Of a stretch of DNA of 64,000 nt, positions 28,434 to 38,362 are shown piece by piece. How positions within the stretch are numbered: position 1 is the first letter of the stretch; every line of letters starts with the position of its first letter. This DNA comes from G963677085 sp963677085 (GTDB lineage: Bacteria; Planctomycetota; Planctomycetia; Pirellulales; Thermoguttaceae). The DNA lies in NCBI GenBank assembly GCA_963677085.2, contig CAXXFH010000004.1, positions 62,001 through 126,000 of the forward strand. Direction: 5' to 3'. Position numbers and translations under genes: made by a program. The notes under the pieces were generated by a model. It was not told the origin of the DNA, searched no databases, and worked only from the letters and a program-made list of their open reading frames with translations.

Positions 28434-28982
28434 CTTACCGCCGAAGGACGGCACCTTCACCAGCGCACCCACGATTCGCGCCGAAGCGAATCTCGCCCCG
28501 GCGTGCGGATCACGCGCTCGCTCGAACTGCGGTCCTACGGGCATGGCCTGTGCGGCAAGGCCGATGTGGTCGAGTTCCACGGCGCCGCTACGGCATCCCC
28601 TAAGCCCGAGAAGATCGTCATCGTCGAGTATAAACGGGGCCGTCCCAAGCCCAGCCGCAACGAGGAATTCCGCGTGCAACTCTGTGCGCAGGCCCTCTGC
28701 CTGGAAGAAATGCTCGGCACGCACATCCACCAGGGGGCCATTTTCTTCGGGGCAACACGCCATCGCCACGAAGTTCCTTTCGATCAGGCCCTTCGCGACC
28801 GTACCTTGCGGGCGATCTCCGATCTCCACGAACTTATCCGCGACGGCCGTACGCCCACGGCCCGCTACTCCCAGAAATGCCGCCGCTGCTCCCTACGAAA
28901 TCTCTGCATACCCAAGGCCCTCCGTCCTCGGGCTACAGCAGTACGCTACTTGGCCACGATCGTCGACGAAGCAGACACCTAA
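28434..28982 (+). pseudogene. cas4: cas4, 5'-truncated
   Basis: From 28434 the frame reads LTAEGRHLHQRTHD, then ESRPGVRITRSLELRS, GKADVVEFH and VIVEYKRGRPK (RecB-type nuclease motifs). The C-terminal cysteines CRRCSLRNLC follow. The first 45-50 residues, including the N-terminal iron-sulfur cysteine, are absent and replaced by the WYL fragment in another frame. A GTG at 28503 could start a shortened protein lacking part of the nuclease motif I. Cas4 normally helps Cas1-Cas2 choose PAM-compatible prespacers; this copy probably cannot form its 4Fe-4S cluster. cas1 follows 45 bp downstream. Confidence 0.85.
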
Positions 28983-29027
28983 CGCATCTATCTCCTTTCC
29001 CCAGGCACTTGCGTTCACGGTTGCCCC

Positions 29028-30059
29028 ATGAAACAACACCTCAACACCCTGTTCGTCACCACGCAAGGCGCCTACCTCTTCAAACACGGCGAAGCGGTAA
29101 TGGTCCGCATCAACAAAGAGAACCGCCTGCGCGTACCGCTGAACAATCTCGGTTCCATCGCTTGCTTCGGCCGTGTTTCCTGCAGCCCACCGTTGCTTGG
29201 CGCCTGTGGACAACGAGGAATCAGTGTGTCGCTCTTGACCGAGCGGGGCCGTTTCCTGGCAGCGGTCAACGGCTTCACGCCCGGCAATGTCCTTTTGCGC
29301 CGCGAACAATACCGGCGGGCCGACGACGAACAGGCCACGGCCGACATCGCCCGGGCGTGCGTCATCGGCAAGCTCGTCAACAGCCGCACCGTACTGCGGC
29401 GCGCCGCACGCGAACAGAAGTCGCCCGATGCCGTTGCCGCGCTCACCCGCGCTGCCGATCACATCGGCCACGCCCTGCAACTGCTTGATCGCCCCATGGC
29501 GGCCGACGTCGTACGCGGCATGGAAGGAGAATCGAGTGCCACGTACTTCGAGGTCTTCGATCACCTGATCACCGCCCAGAAAGATGGCTTCCACTTCGCC
29601 AAACGGAGCCGCCGGCCGCCGCTCGATCCGGTCAACGCCGTGTTGTCGTTTCTCTACAGCATGTTGGCTCTCGACGCCCGAGCGGCCTGCGAGGCCGCGG
29701 GTCTCGATGCCGCCGTCGGTTTTCTTCATCGCGATCGACCGGGGCGCCCCAGCCTGGCCCTCGATCTGATGGAAGAATTGCGAAGCGTGCTGGCCGACCG
29801 GCTGGCACTCTCCTTGATCAATCGCCAGCAGATCAAGGCCTCCGGTTTTCAGGTAGAACCCACCGGCGGCGTACTCATGGACGACGCGACTCGCCGCGCC
29901 GTCATCGCGGCCTATCAGAAACGCAAGCAAGAAACGGTGACGCATCCCTTCCTGGACGAGAAAGTTACTCTCGGATTAGTCGTCCACCTTCAAGCCAGGC
30001 TTCTCGCCAGGCATTTGCGCGGCGATCTCGATGCCTATCCGCCGTTCGTCTGGAAATAG
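29028..30059 (+). CDS. cas1: CRISPR-associated endonuclease Cas1 (type I-C)
   Basis: 343 residues, full length. The N-terminal beta domain (VTTQGAYLFKHGEAV) and C-terminal helical domain are present. The metal-binding residues are visible: Glu166 in GMEGESSATYF, His234 in FLHRDRPGRP and the acidic Asp246/Glu249 in ALDLMEE. It is the integrase of spacer acquisition, working as Cas1-Cas2. It lies between the cas4 fragment and cas2 in the normal I-C order and looks intact. Confidence 0.95.
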   Translation: MKQHLNTLFVTTQGAYLFKHGEAVMVRINKENRLRVPLNNLGSIACFGRVSCSPPLLGACGQRGISVSLLTERGRFLAAVNGFTPGNVLLRREQYRRADDEQATADIARACVIGKLVNSRTVLRRAAREQKSPDAVAALTRAADHIGHALQLLDRPMAADVVRGMEGESSATYFEVFDHLITAQKDGFHFAKRSRRPPLDPVNAVLSFLYSMLALDARAACEAAGLDAAVGFLHRDRPGRPSLALDLMEELRSVLADRLALSLINRQQIKASGFQVEPTGGVLMDDATRRAVIAAYQKRKQETVTHPFLDEKVTLGLVVHLQARLLARHLRGDLDAYPPFVWK

Positions 30060-30071
30060 GAGTGTCCTCGC

Positions 30072-30362
30072 ATGATGGTACTGGTAACCTACGATGTGTC
30101 GACCAAAACCCGCGAGGGCCAACGCCGTCTTGCCCGTGTCGCCAAAACGTGTCTCGACTACGGACAGCGAGTGCAGAACTCGGTCTTCGAGTGTTCCGTC
30201 ACGCCGGCCCAGTGGATCGACTTGCGCAATACACTGGAAGCCACAATCGATCCTGAACAAGACAGTCTGCGCTACTATTTTCTCGGAAAGCACTGGCGGC
30301 GCCGTGTCGAACACGTTGGTGCCAAAGAAACCGTCGACTTAGACGGGCCTCTGCTGATATAA
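30072..30362 (+). CDS. cas2: CRISPR-associated Cas2 (type I-C)
   Basis: 96 residues with a ferredoxin-like fold. The N-terminal MVLVTYDVST carries the conserved Asp (Asp8 from the first ATG; ATG 30075 is also possible). RVQNSVFEC and the DSLRYYFLGKHW strand are typical. AGGAG lies upstream. It forms the Cas1-Cas2 integration complex. The gene starts 12 bp after the cas1 stop and ends 209 bp before the first CRISPR repeat. It appears intact. Confidence 0.95.
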   Translation: MMVLVTYDVSTKTREGQRRLARVAKTCLDYGQRVQNSVFECSVTPAQWIDLRNTLEATIDPEQDSLRYYFLGKHWRRRVEHVGAKETVDLDGPLLI

Positions 30363-30571
30363 TCGCAGAAACAACAGGCCGTCTTTGAGGTTCCGCGAAC
30401 CCTATGCGCGCAGCGAAACCCGGCGAGGTTCGCGGTTGCTGTAACCGGTTGTCTTTCTGGCAGTTGCGCCAAGACGCCCACTCTTTTCACTGTCCACGAT
30501 GCCCGCAATACGCCACGTTCGCGATTCCCGCCTTCTAACTCCTGTGGACACAAACAGTTATACTGAGAGGG
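30363..30571 (+). promoter_or_regulatory. CRISPR leader
   Basis: A 209-bp non-coding stretch between cas2 and the first repeat. It contains GGTTCCGCGAACC near 30390-30402 and a related GAGGTTCGCGG near 30424-30434, an inverted/direct motif set that could be a leader-anchoring or promoter site. Its position next to cas2 and the repeat orientation (ATTGAAAC at the 3' side) place new spacers at the 30603 end. Confidence 0.75.
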
Positions 30572-33500
30572 GTCGCCCCTTCACCGGGGCGCGGATTGAA
30601 ACGCGCTGCTCGTCGGCGGTCAGTGGCGGCGCGAGTCGCCCCTTCACCGGGGCGCGGATTGAAACATCGTCGCCGGCAACGGCACCCACCTGGCCGCGCA
30701 GTCGCCCCTTCACCGGGGCGCGGATTGAAACGCGCGAAGGTCAACTGCACAGGCAAGAGGTCACTAAGTCGCCCCTTCACCGGGGCGCGGATTGAAACAA
30801 GCAGTACGACGCCCGCGATGCCGACGGCTTTGTCGCCCCTTCACCGGGGCGCGGATTGAAACTTCCAGGTTGGCGTGCTGCGGATCGAAGGCACGATGTC
30901 GCCCCTTCACCGGGGCGCGGATTGAAACTTGTCTGGTCCTGTCATGTCCTGTCATGTCGTGTCGTCGCCCCTTCACCGGGGCGCGGATTGAAACTTGCGC
31001 GCCGGGTTGGGTTGACTACGTCACGGGGTCGCCCCTTCACCGGGGCGCGGATTGAAACGCATTGGCCCACGACAAATACGCCGTGATCGACGTCGCCCCT
31101 TCACCGGGGCGCGGATTGAAACGACTTCATCGGGCGACAGCCCCGGTAACCAACGGGTCGCCCCTTCACCGGGGCGCGGATTGAAACTCATACACACGCT
31201 TGTCGCCGTACTTCACGCGGGGTCGCCCCTTCACCGGGGCGCGGATTGAAACATGATCCAGCACCATGCCACCTTCGTCAGCGAAGGTCGCCCCTTCACC
31301 GGGGCGCGGATTGAAACTTCGTAATTCCACCCAAGTTCGGTTGCAGACCAAGTCGCCCCTTCACCGGGGCGCGGATTGAAACAAGATTGCCCTAGAAACG
31401 CTCGATGCGCAGATGGTCGCCCCTTCACCGGGGCGCGGATTGAAACACGTTCACCGAACAGCAAAAAGAGCAAATCAAAACGTCGCCCCTTCACCGGGGC
31501 GCGGATTGAAACCAGAAGAGTTTGCGGTTTCATTTGAAGGGTGGGTAGTCGCCCCTTCACCGGGGCGCGGATTGAAACCATCTACCGATGTAAGGCGAAA
31601 ATGTTCCAACCGTGTCGCCCCTTCACCGGGGCGCGGATTGAAACGAGGTGTGCGTCGGCGATCTTGTTTTTCAGCGCGTCGCCCCTTCACCGGGGCGCGG
31701 ATTGAAACAAGTCGTGGCCGCCAGGCTATGGAATAGGGTGCGTCGCCCCTTCACCGGGGCGCGGATTGAAACGATTCCGATCTTCACTACGTGTTCGCCA
31801 TTTCGGTGTCGCCCCTTCACCGGGGCGCGGATTGAAACTTGACTTTTTCTTTGGCGTCAGCATCGCCGACAGCGTCGCCCCTTCACCGGGGCGCGGATTG
31901 AAACGTACTGGAACGCCTGATTACATTTTGGCATTTAGAGTCGCCCCTTCACCGGGGCGCGGATTGAAACCTTAACTGATAAAGACTTGTCCGCTGTGAT
32001 TAAGGGTCGCCCCTTCACCGGGGCGCGGATTGAAACCCGATGAGAATTACATTTTGGAAATGAGCTATCGTCGCCCCTTCACCGGGGCGCGGATTGAAAC
32101 ACCGAGACGATGGCCACGATTCACGCCGTCGTAATGTCGCCCCTTCACCGGGGCGCGGATTGAAACGCAATCACCGCAGCCACAGTACTCTGGGTTGGGG
32201 TCGCCCCTTCACCGGGGCGCGGATTGAAACGATCTCCGCATCGGTCGCCTCGTAGATGGCGAGTCGCCCCTTCACCGGGGCGCGGATTGAAACCTCCTCG
32301 GGAAGATGGTAACGACATCTTCCCGAGCGTCGCCCCTTCACCGGGGCGCGGATTGAAACGTGTCATCCCACGAGAACGCCAAAGCCTCACTCGTCGCCCC
32401 TTCACCGGGGCGCGGATTGAAACTGCCTGACCGTGTGGCTCGCGACGTATGGCTCTCGTCGCCCCTTCACCGGGGCGCGGATTGAAACTGGGAATTGGAT
32501 CTACACACAAGGAACAATTTGGATGTCGCCCCTTCACCGGGGCGCGGATTGAAACATTGTCCGAGGGACGAGATCACTGTTGAAGTACGTCGCCCCTTCA
32601 CCGGGGCGCGGATTGAAACCAACCTATTAGCCCTATCTGGTACTCCACTGAGTCGCCCCTTCACCGGGGCGCGGATTGAAACAGGTTACTACGATCGCGG
32701 AGGCGAAGACACTCGTTGTCGCCCCTTCACCGGGGCGCGGATTGAAACACAACCTTCAGTGGAATTGGAACACCTCCAAATGGTCGCCCCTTCACCGGGG
32801 CGCGGATTGAAACATACCACAAACCATCGTTTGCGCCGTATCCAACCGTCGCCCCTTCACCGGGGCGCGGATTGAAACAAATTTGCGATTCGTGAGAATT
32901 GCGGGACGGTGGTCGCCCCTTCACCGGGGCGCGGATTGAAACATTGTAGATAAACTCTTCGTTAGTCTTAGCTGTCGTCGCCCCTTCACCGGGGCGCGGA
33001 TTGAAACGTAATGGCACTCGCGTCTGTAGATAATGTACCGTGTCGCCCCTTCACCGGGGCGCGGATTGAAACACTACCTTGTGTGGTACGCCACCGGACA
33101 CCATAGTCGCCCCTTCACCGGGGCGCGGATTGAAACATAATTCCATGTATTAGGTTATATGCCCTTATCCAGTCGCCCCTTCACCGGGGCGCGGATTGAA
33201 ACATCCCGTCAACGGTTGCCGTCGTCTGGCAGGTGGTCGCCCCTTCACCGGGGCGCGGATTGAAACCCTCCGACCGCATCGATATTGCCCAGGGTAATGG
33301 TCGCCCCTTCACCGGGGCGCGGATTGAAACAGCCTTGTATTGCTCTTCGATCTTGGCCAGTTCCGCGTCGCCCCTTCACCGGGGCGCGGATTGAAACGTG
33401 CAAGTACCGCGACCCGCCGCCGCCGCTGCGTCGCCCCTTCACCGGGGCGCGGATTGAAACGTAGTAGTCGATCGCCCAACGTTTCTGCTCGGGTCGCCCC

Positions 33501-34407
33501 TTCACCGGGGCGCGGATTGAAACGCACTATCTCATTTTCATAGGTTCCAAATACAGCGTCGCCCCTTCACCGGGGCGCGGATTGAAACACCGAACCGACC
33601 GTTTCGCCGGCCGGGTTGATCGTCGCCCCTTCACCGGGGCGCGGATTGAAACGCCATGTTTGTCGACGGCCGTCTCCTGGGCCGACGTCGCCCCTTCACC
33701 GGGGCGCGGATTGAAACTTTGCATTGCGAGTCACGCCACGACTAAGTCGCGTCGCCCCTTCACCGGGGCGCGGATTGAAACTTTGCTCCACCCCTCACCG
33801 TTGAACCATCGTAAGTCGCCCCTTCACCGGGGCGCGGATTGAAACTGATGCGTCGAAGAAAACTGTACTCACGGCCATCGTCGCCCCTTCACCGGGGCGC
33901 GGATTGAAACATGTCCTCCGTTGAGATTGCGCCACACGATCGTGTCGCCCCTTCACCGGGGCGCGGATTGAAACGCGTCCTGGTTAACCATACAGCCCAT
34001 CCGCAAAGTCGCCCCTTCACCGGGGCGCGGATTGAAACAGTATGTCGAACGGGCGTCGGAACCTTAACGCGTCGCCCCTTCACCGGGGCGCGGATTGAAA
34101 CCTAATTCTAACAGCACTTCACTGATATCGACGAGTCGCCCCTTCACCGGGGCGCGGATTGAAACTCTGATGTTGGCCGAGTCGCTCCAATTTGCTGATC
34201 GTCGCCCCTTCACCGGGGCGCGGATTGAAACGCTATGGCACAGCCAAAACCCGCAGTGGAAGCCGTCGCCCCTTCACCGGGGCGCGGATTGAAACTCGTA
34301 GCGGCGGCAGTGCCAGAGCACTTGGATACGTCGCCCCTTCACCGGGGCGCGGATTGAAACAGGAATCGCGCTCGATCCTTCGAGTTCAACCGCGTGTCGC
34401 CCCTTCA
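30572..34407 (+). CRISPR. Type I-C CRISPR array, 59 full repeats plus a 12-nt partial repeat
   Basis: The repeat is 31 nt, beginning GTCGCCCC, with a CGCCCC/GGGGCG stem around TTCACC and ending GGATTGAAAC, as in subtype I-C. Repeat starts run from 30572 to 34330 at 63-67 bp intervals, so there are 59 spacers of 32-36 nt. All full repeats look identical by eye, including the leader-distal ones. The last unit, at 34396, keeps only GTCGCCCCTTCA before imuB sequence starts. Adjacent cas1-cas2 and leader make it structurally competent for acquisition, but no Cascade or cas3 gene is present in the window. Confidence 0.98.
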
Positions 34408-35293
34408 ACAACCACTGGCAGCGAAGATGTAGCACTCCCTGTTGCTGTGTCCGAAGTGACTCGACGAGCCGCTCCAGCAGCGAAGACCATAGTTGCTCGA
34501 TGGCCTCGCCATGGGTCGTTGCCTCGTCCAAAATTCGGCTCACCTGAAACGTGGGCCTTGCGCGGCAGGCAGTAATGCGTTCGTCTCGTTCGCCAAGAAG
34601 TTGCGCCCAACGCCGATTGATCTCCGGGCCAAATCGGGCCGGCAAGGAAGCACGGTCCAATTGAAACACCTGGCCAACGGTGGTAATTCCCAGGCGTTTC
34701 AGCGCCCGAACGTTGGCGGCCGACAACCGCAGGCCCTCGACCGGCAACGGCCACAGCACCTCGGGCCGGCCCGGGGGAACAATCGCGACGGGCTGTTGCC
34801 GCTGCGTCAAAAAATGCACCGCGGCCCAGGCGGCTCCCACGCTGTCGGCCAGGGCAAGCCGCACGCTGGGGTATTGTTCCGCCACGTCGCGTTCGACTTG
34901 TGCAACAAACGACGCTTCGCCCGAGAACAGATGGGCGACACCGGTGACCTCCAACAAAACACTCTCGGCATGCTCCGATTCTTCCAGACCAACGCACGGA
35001 CTGAAGCGTTCGCACCGCAAGGCCAACTGCGTTAATGCCTGACGGTCGGCATCCGGTCGCCAGGGCATCGCCTGGAGCGTTTCATGACGAGGCAGCAACG
35101 TTCGGGCTTCGGAGACCGGCATCCCCGGATCAATACCACGCCGTCGCGCCCGCTCGTTGCGCGCCGAAACGACCTCGCCACGCCCCGGCACCTCGCTGGT
35201 AAGAACAACGATCCGACGTTCAAGTGCCGGCTCGGCAACCAGAAATCGCTGGATCGGCCAGTTCGGCAACCACAGGCACAGCACGCGTCTCAT
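34408..35293 (-). pseudogene. imuB: imuB (inactive Y-family polymerase), 3'-truncated by the array
   Basis: About 295 residues of a DNA-polymerase-Y-like protein. The N-terminus CLWLPNWPIQRFLVAEPAL is characteristic of ImuB. Palm and finger-like parts and the thumb HhH region (ALKRLGITTVGQV) follow, then GVLHLRCQWLL, where the CRISPR partial repeat begins. The frame continues in CRISPR sequence to a stop at 34274, adding junk residues. Compared with usual ImuB (roughly 450-550 residues) the C-terminal part that contacts the beta clamp and partners is lost. The start overlaps the imuA end by 74 bp. Probably non-functional or altered. Confidence 0.8.
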
Positions 35294-35987
35294 CGGTTTG
35301 ACACACTTCGCTTAAGGTTCCACGCACCTCGTCGATGGCAAGGTCCGCCGTCACACGCCGCGGTTGCCCCCGGCTGTAGGCCACCTGGACGCAAAACTGT
35401 GCGGAAGATTTTCCTGCGGGCCGTGGTTCCACCAGCAAACGCACCTCGGCCCAGGACGGCTGCGACAACGCTCGTCGCGACCGAACCAGCAGACCAATCG
35501 CCTCCGACTCCTCGGCCGCCAGTTGCAGGCGGCGAAAGGCCACCGGCCGGAGCCTTTCGATCCGCCCCCAGACCCCGGCCACCGCCTCGCATCGCAACGC
35601 CTGTTCGTAAGCCCAAAGGGCCTCGCCTTCGTCGCCGGGCCGGACAATCACCAACGCCGAAAGATCGAACCCCAACGCGGCCAGCGCCGGCGGATAGACC
35701 TCCCGCCGCGTGTCGACAACAACCCACGGCCGAGCCTCGACACTGTTTATCTGCCGAGCCACCAGCAGCGACAACGTTCCCGCCCCACTTGCCCGGCCAT
35801 CGCCAATCCACTCCACCAAACCGCCACGCCGAATCCCCCCCTCGGGAAACAACGCATCCAACGCCCCACACCCCGTGGAAACACCACACCCCGCATCGCC
35901 CGGGCCGTACCGCCCGCAAGTCCGAAGCCGACGCCGCAACTCGGCAATCACCTGCACCCGGTCGGTATTTCGCGGCTTGGCGGTCAT
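35220..35987 (-). CDS. imuA: ImuA-like RecA-fold protein of mutagenesis cassette
   Basis: 255 residues with a RecA/SulA-like core: STGCGALDALFPEGGIRRGGLVEW precedes a degenerate nucleotide-binding loop (GDGRASGAGTLSL), and later comes WGRIERLRPVAFRRLQLAAEES, typical of ImuA. In other bacteria ImuA, ImuB and DnaE2 form an SOS-induced translesion mutasome. No dnaE2 follows because the CRISPR array lies beyond imuB. An AT-rich stretch with repeated TATAC (36017-36040) lies upstream and may hold the promoter; no LexA box of a known type was recognised. Confidence 0.8.
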   Translation of the reverse strand: MTAKPRNTDRVQVIAELRRRLRTCGRYGPGDAGCGVSTGCGALDALFPEGGIRRGGLVEWIGDGRASGAGTLSLLVARQINSVEARPWVVVDTRREVYPPALAALGFDLSALVIVRPGDEGEALWAYEQALRCEAVAGVWGRIERLRPVAFRRLQLAAEESEAIGLLVRSRRALSQPSWAEVRLLVEPRPAGKSSAQFCVQVAYSRGQPRRVTADLAIDEVRGTLSEVCQTDETRAVPVVAELADPAISGCRAGT

Positions 35988-36123
35988 GGCTGTTGTTCAT
36001 CGTGGTTCGCGCCAAGTATACTATACAAATATACACCACGTCAAGCGTGAGTCGAACAACAAAAAGATGACAAAACTACGGAGAAAAACGCGACCGAACG
36101 CCGCCTATTCTGTGCCCCCATCT

Positions 36124-37012
<889 letters not shown>

Positions 37013-38362
37013 ATGACGTCTTACGGAGACGAGGCAATCCGTTCACTCCGCGATGCCCTGAAATTGTCGCCCGACAATACTCCCCTGCGAAAGCATCTGG
37101 CTCAGACTCTCATGGGGCTGGGACGTTTTGACGAAGCCGAGCAGGAACTTCGCGATGCGCTGAAGATGGCACCAGACGCTGCCGATCTCAAGACATCGTT
37201 GGCCGAGGTGTACTGGCAGCAGGGCAAGACGAGCCAAGCCGTGGTGATTGTCGAAGATCTGGCTCGACGCGGCGGTGCGCCGGCGGCCGCGCACGTGCTT
37301 TATGCGCGGCTTCTGCTCAAGGAGGGTGATGTGCCACGAGCGGTGGCCCAGTATAAGCTGGCCGTGGAGATCGACGCTGAAGCCGGTGACGAGGATCTTG
37401 CCGAACGTTTGGGAATCGTTCCCGAGGAAGAGGCTGGCGAGGTATTCGAGGGCCGCGTGCGCGAGTCGTGGCAAGACATGGGCTCCGAGCCGACGGCCGA
37501 AATCGAGCACCCTAAAACCACCTTTGCCGATGTCGGCGGAATGGATGCCGTCAAGGAAGAAATCGGCATGAAAATCATCTACCCATTGAAACATCCCGAG
37601 ATGTACAAAACGTACGGGATGGCAGTGGGTGGTGGCATTTTGATGTACGGTCCCCCGGGTTGCGGCAAGACCTATCTGGCTCGGGCAACGGCTGGGGAGA
37701 TCGACGCGGGTTTCCTTTCCGTGGGAATCAGCGATGTGCTCGACATGTGGATGGGCAACAGCGAACGCAACCTGCACGAACTGTTTCAGCAGGCCCGATA
37801 CAATCGCCCTTGCGTGGTGTTTTTCGATGAAGTCGACGCCTTGGGCGGTCGCCGTTCGGACATGAACAGCGGGTCGGCTCGCCAGTTGATCAACCAGTTT
37901 CTATCGGAGCTCGACGGGGTGGAATCGTCGAACGAAGGAATTCTCGTGCTGGCCGCCACCAACGCCCCATGGCACGTGGACCCGGCCTTCCGTCGCCCAG
38001 GGCGATTCGACCAGGTATTATTCGTGCCACCACCCGACCGCGACGCCCGCGCAGCGATTTTGCGGCTGCACTGTCGGGAAAAACCCCAAGACAATATCGA
38101 CTTTGATCGGCTAGCCAAGAAGCTCGACCATTTTTCCGGCGCCGATCTGAAGGCCGTGGTCGACGCGGCCGTGTCGGAAAAACTGCGTGAAGCAATGAAA
38201 ACCGGAGTGCCCAAACCGTTGAACACACGCGACCTGTTGTCAGCCGCCAAGACATTGCGGCCTACCACCCGCGAATGGTTCGCCACGGCGCGAAACCATG
38301 CCCTGTATTCGAATCAGGGTGGCATGTACGACGAGGTCCTGAAGTTCCTGAAACTGCAATGA
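37013..38362 (+). CDS. TPR-AAA+ ATPase
   Basis: 449 residues from ATG 37013, chosen because GGGAGA lies upstream and homologous-looking sequence begins at MTSYGDEAI. The N-terminal 110 residues contain three TPR units (AIRSLRDALKLSPDNTPLRK). The AAA domain begins near FADVGGMDAVKEEI. Walker A is YGPPGCGKTYLA with Lys219; Walker B is VVFFDEVDALGGRR with Asp272/Glu273. Sensor-1 is LAATN and the arginine-finger region is FRRPGRFDQ. It is of the classical spastin/FtsH-like AAA type, probably a hexameric remodelling ATPase with TPR-mediated substrate recruitment. Translationally coupled (ATGA) to the next gene. The substrate is unknown. Confidence 0.88.
   Translation: MTSYGDEAIRSLRDALKLSPDNTPLRKHLAQTLMGLGRFDEAEQELRDALKMAPDAADLKTSLAEVYWQQGKTSQAVVIVEDLARRGGAPAAAHVLYARLLLKEGDVPRAVAQYKLAVEIDAEAGDEDLAERLGIVPEEEAGEVFEGRVRESWQDMGSEPTAEIEHPKTTFADVGGMDAVKEEIGMKIIYPLKHPEMYKTYGMAVGGGILMYGPPGCGKTYLARATAGEIDAGFLSVGISDVLDMWMGNSERNLHELFQQARYNRPCVVFFDEVDALGGRRSDMNSGSARQLINQFLSELDGVESSNEGILVLAATNAPWHVDPAFRRPGRFDQVLFVPPPDRDARAAILRLHCREKPQDNIDFDRLAKKLDHFSGADLKAVVDAAVSEKLREAMKTGVPKPLNTRDLLSAAKTLRPTTREWFATARNHALYSNQGGMYDEVLKFLKLQ

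Noticed and set aside
30499..34292. Many short open frames within the array
   Set aside because: All are translations of the repeat (PFTGARIET, FNPRPGEGAT, VSIRAPVKGR) and spacers, not genes.
34361..34395. Reading the last spacer as genuine imuB sequence (HAVELEGSS)
   Set aside because: The partial repeat at 34396 lies exactly at the array spacing, so the segment is better explained as spacer 59; similarity to ImuB is weak.
36017..36040. TATAC-rich sequence upstream of imuA as a LexA box
   Set aside because: It matches neither the GAAC-N4-GTTC nor the CTG-N10-CAG type; kept only as a possible promoter.
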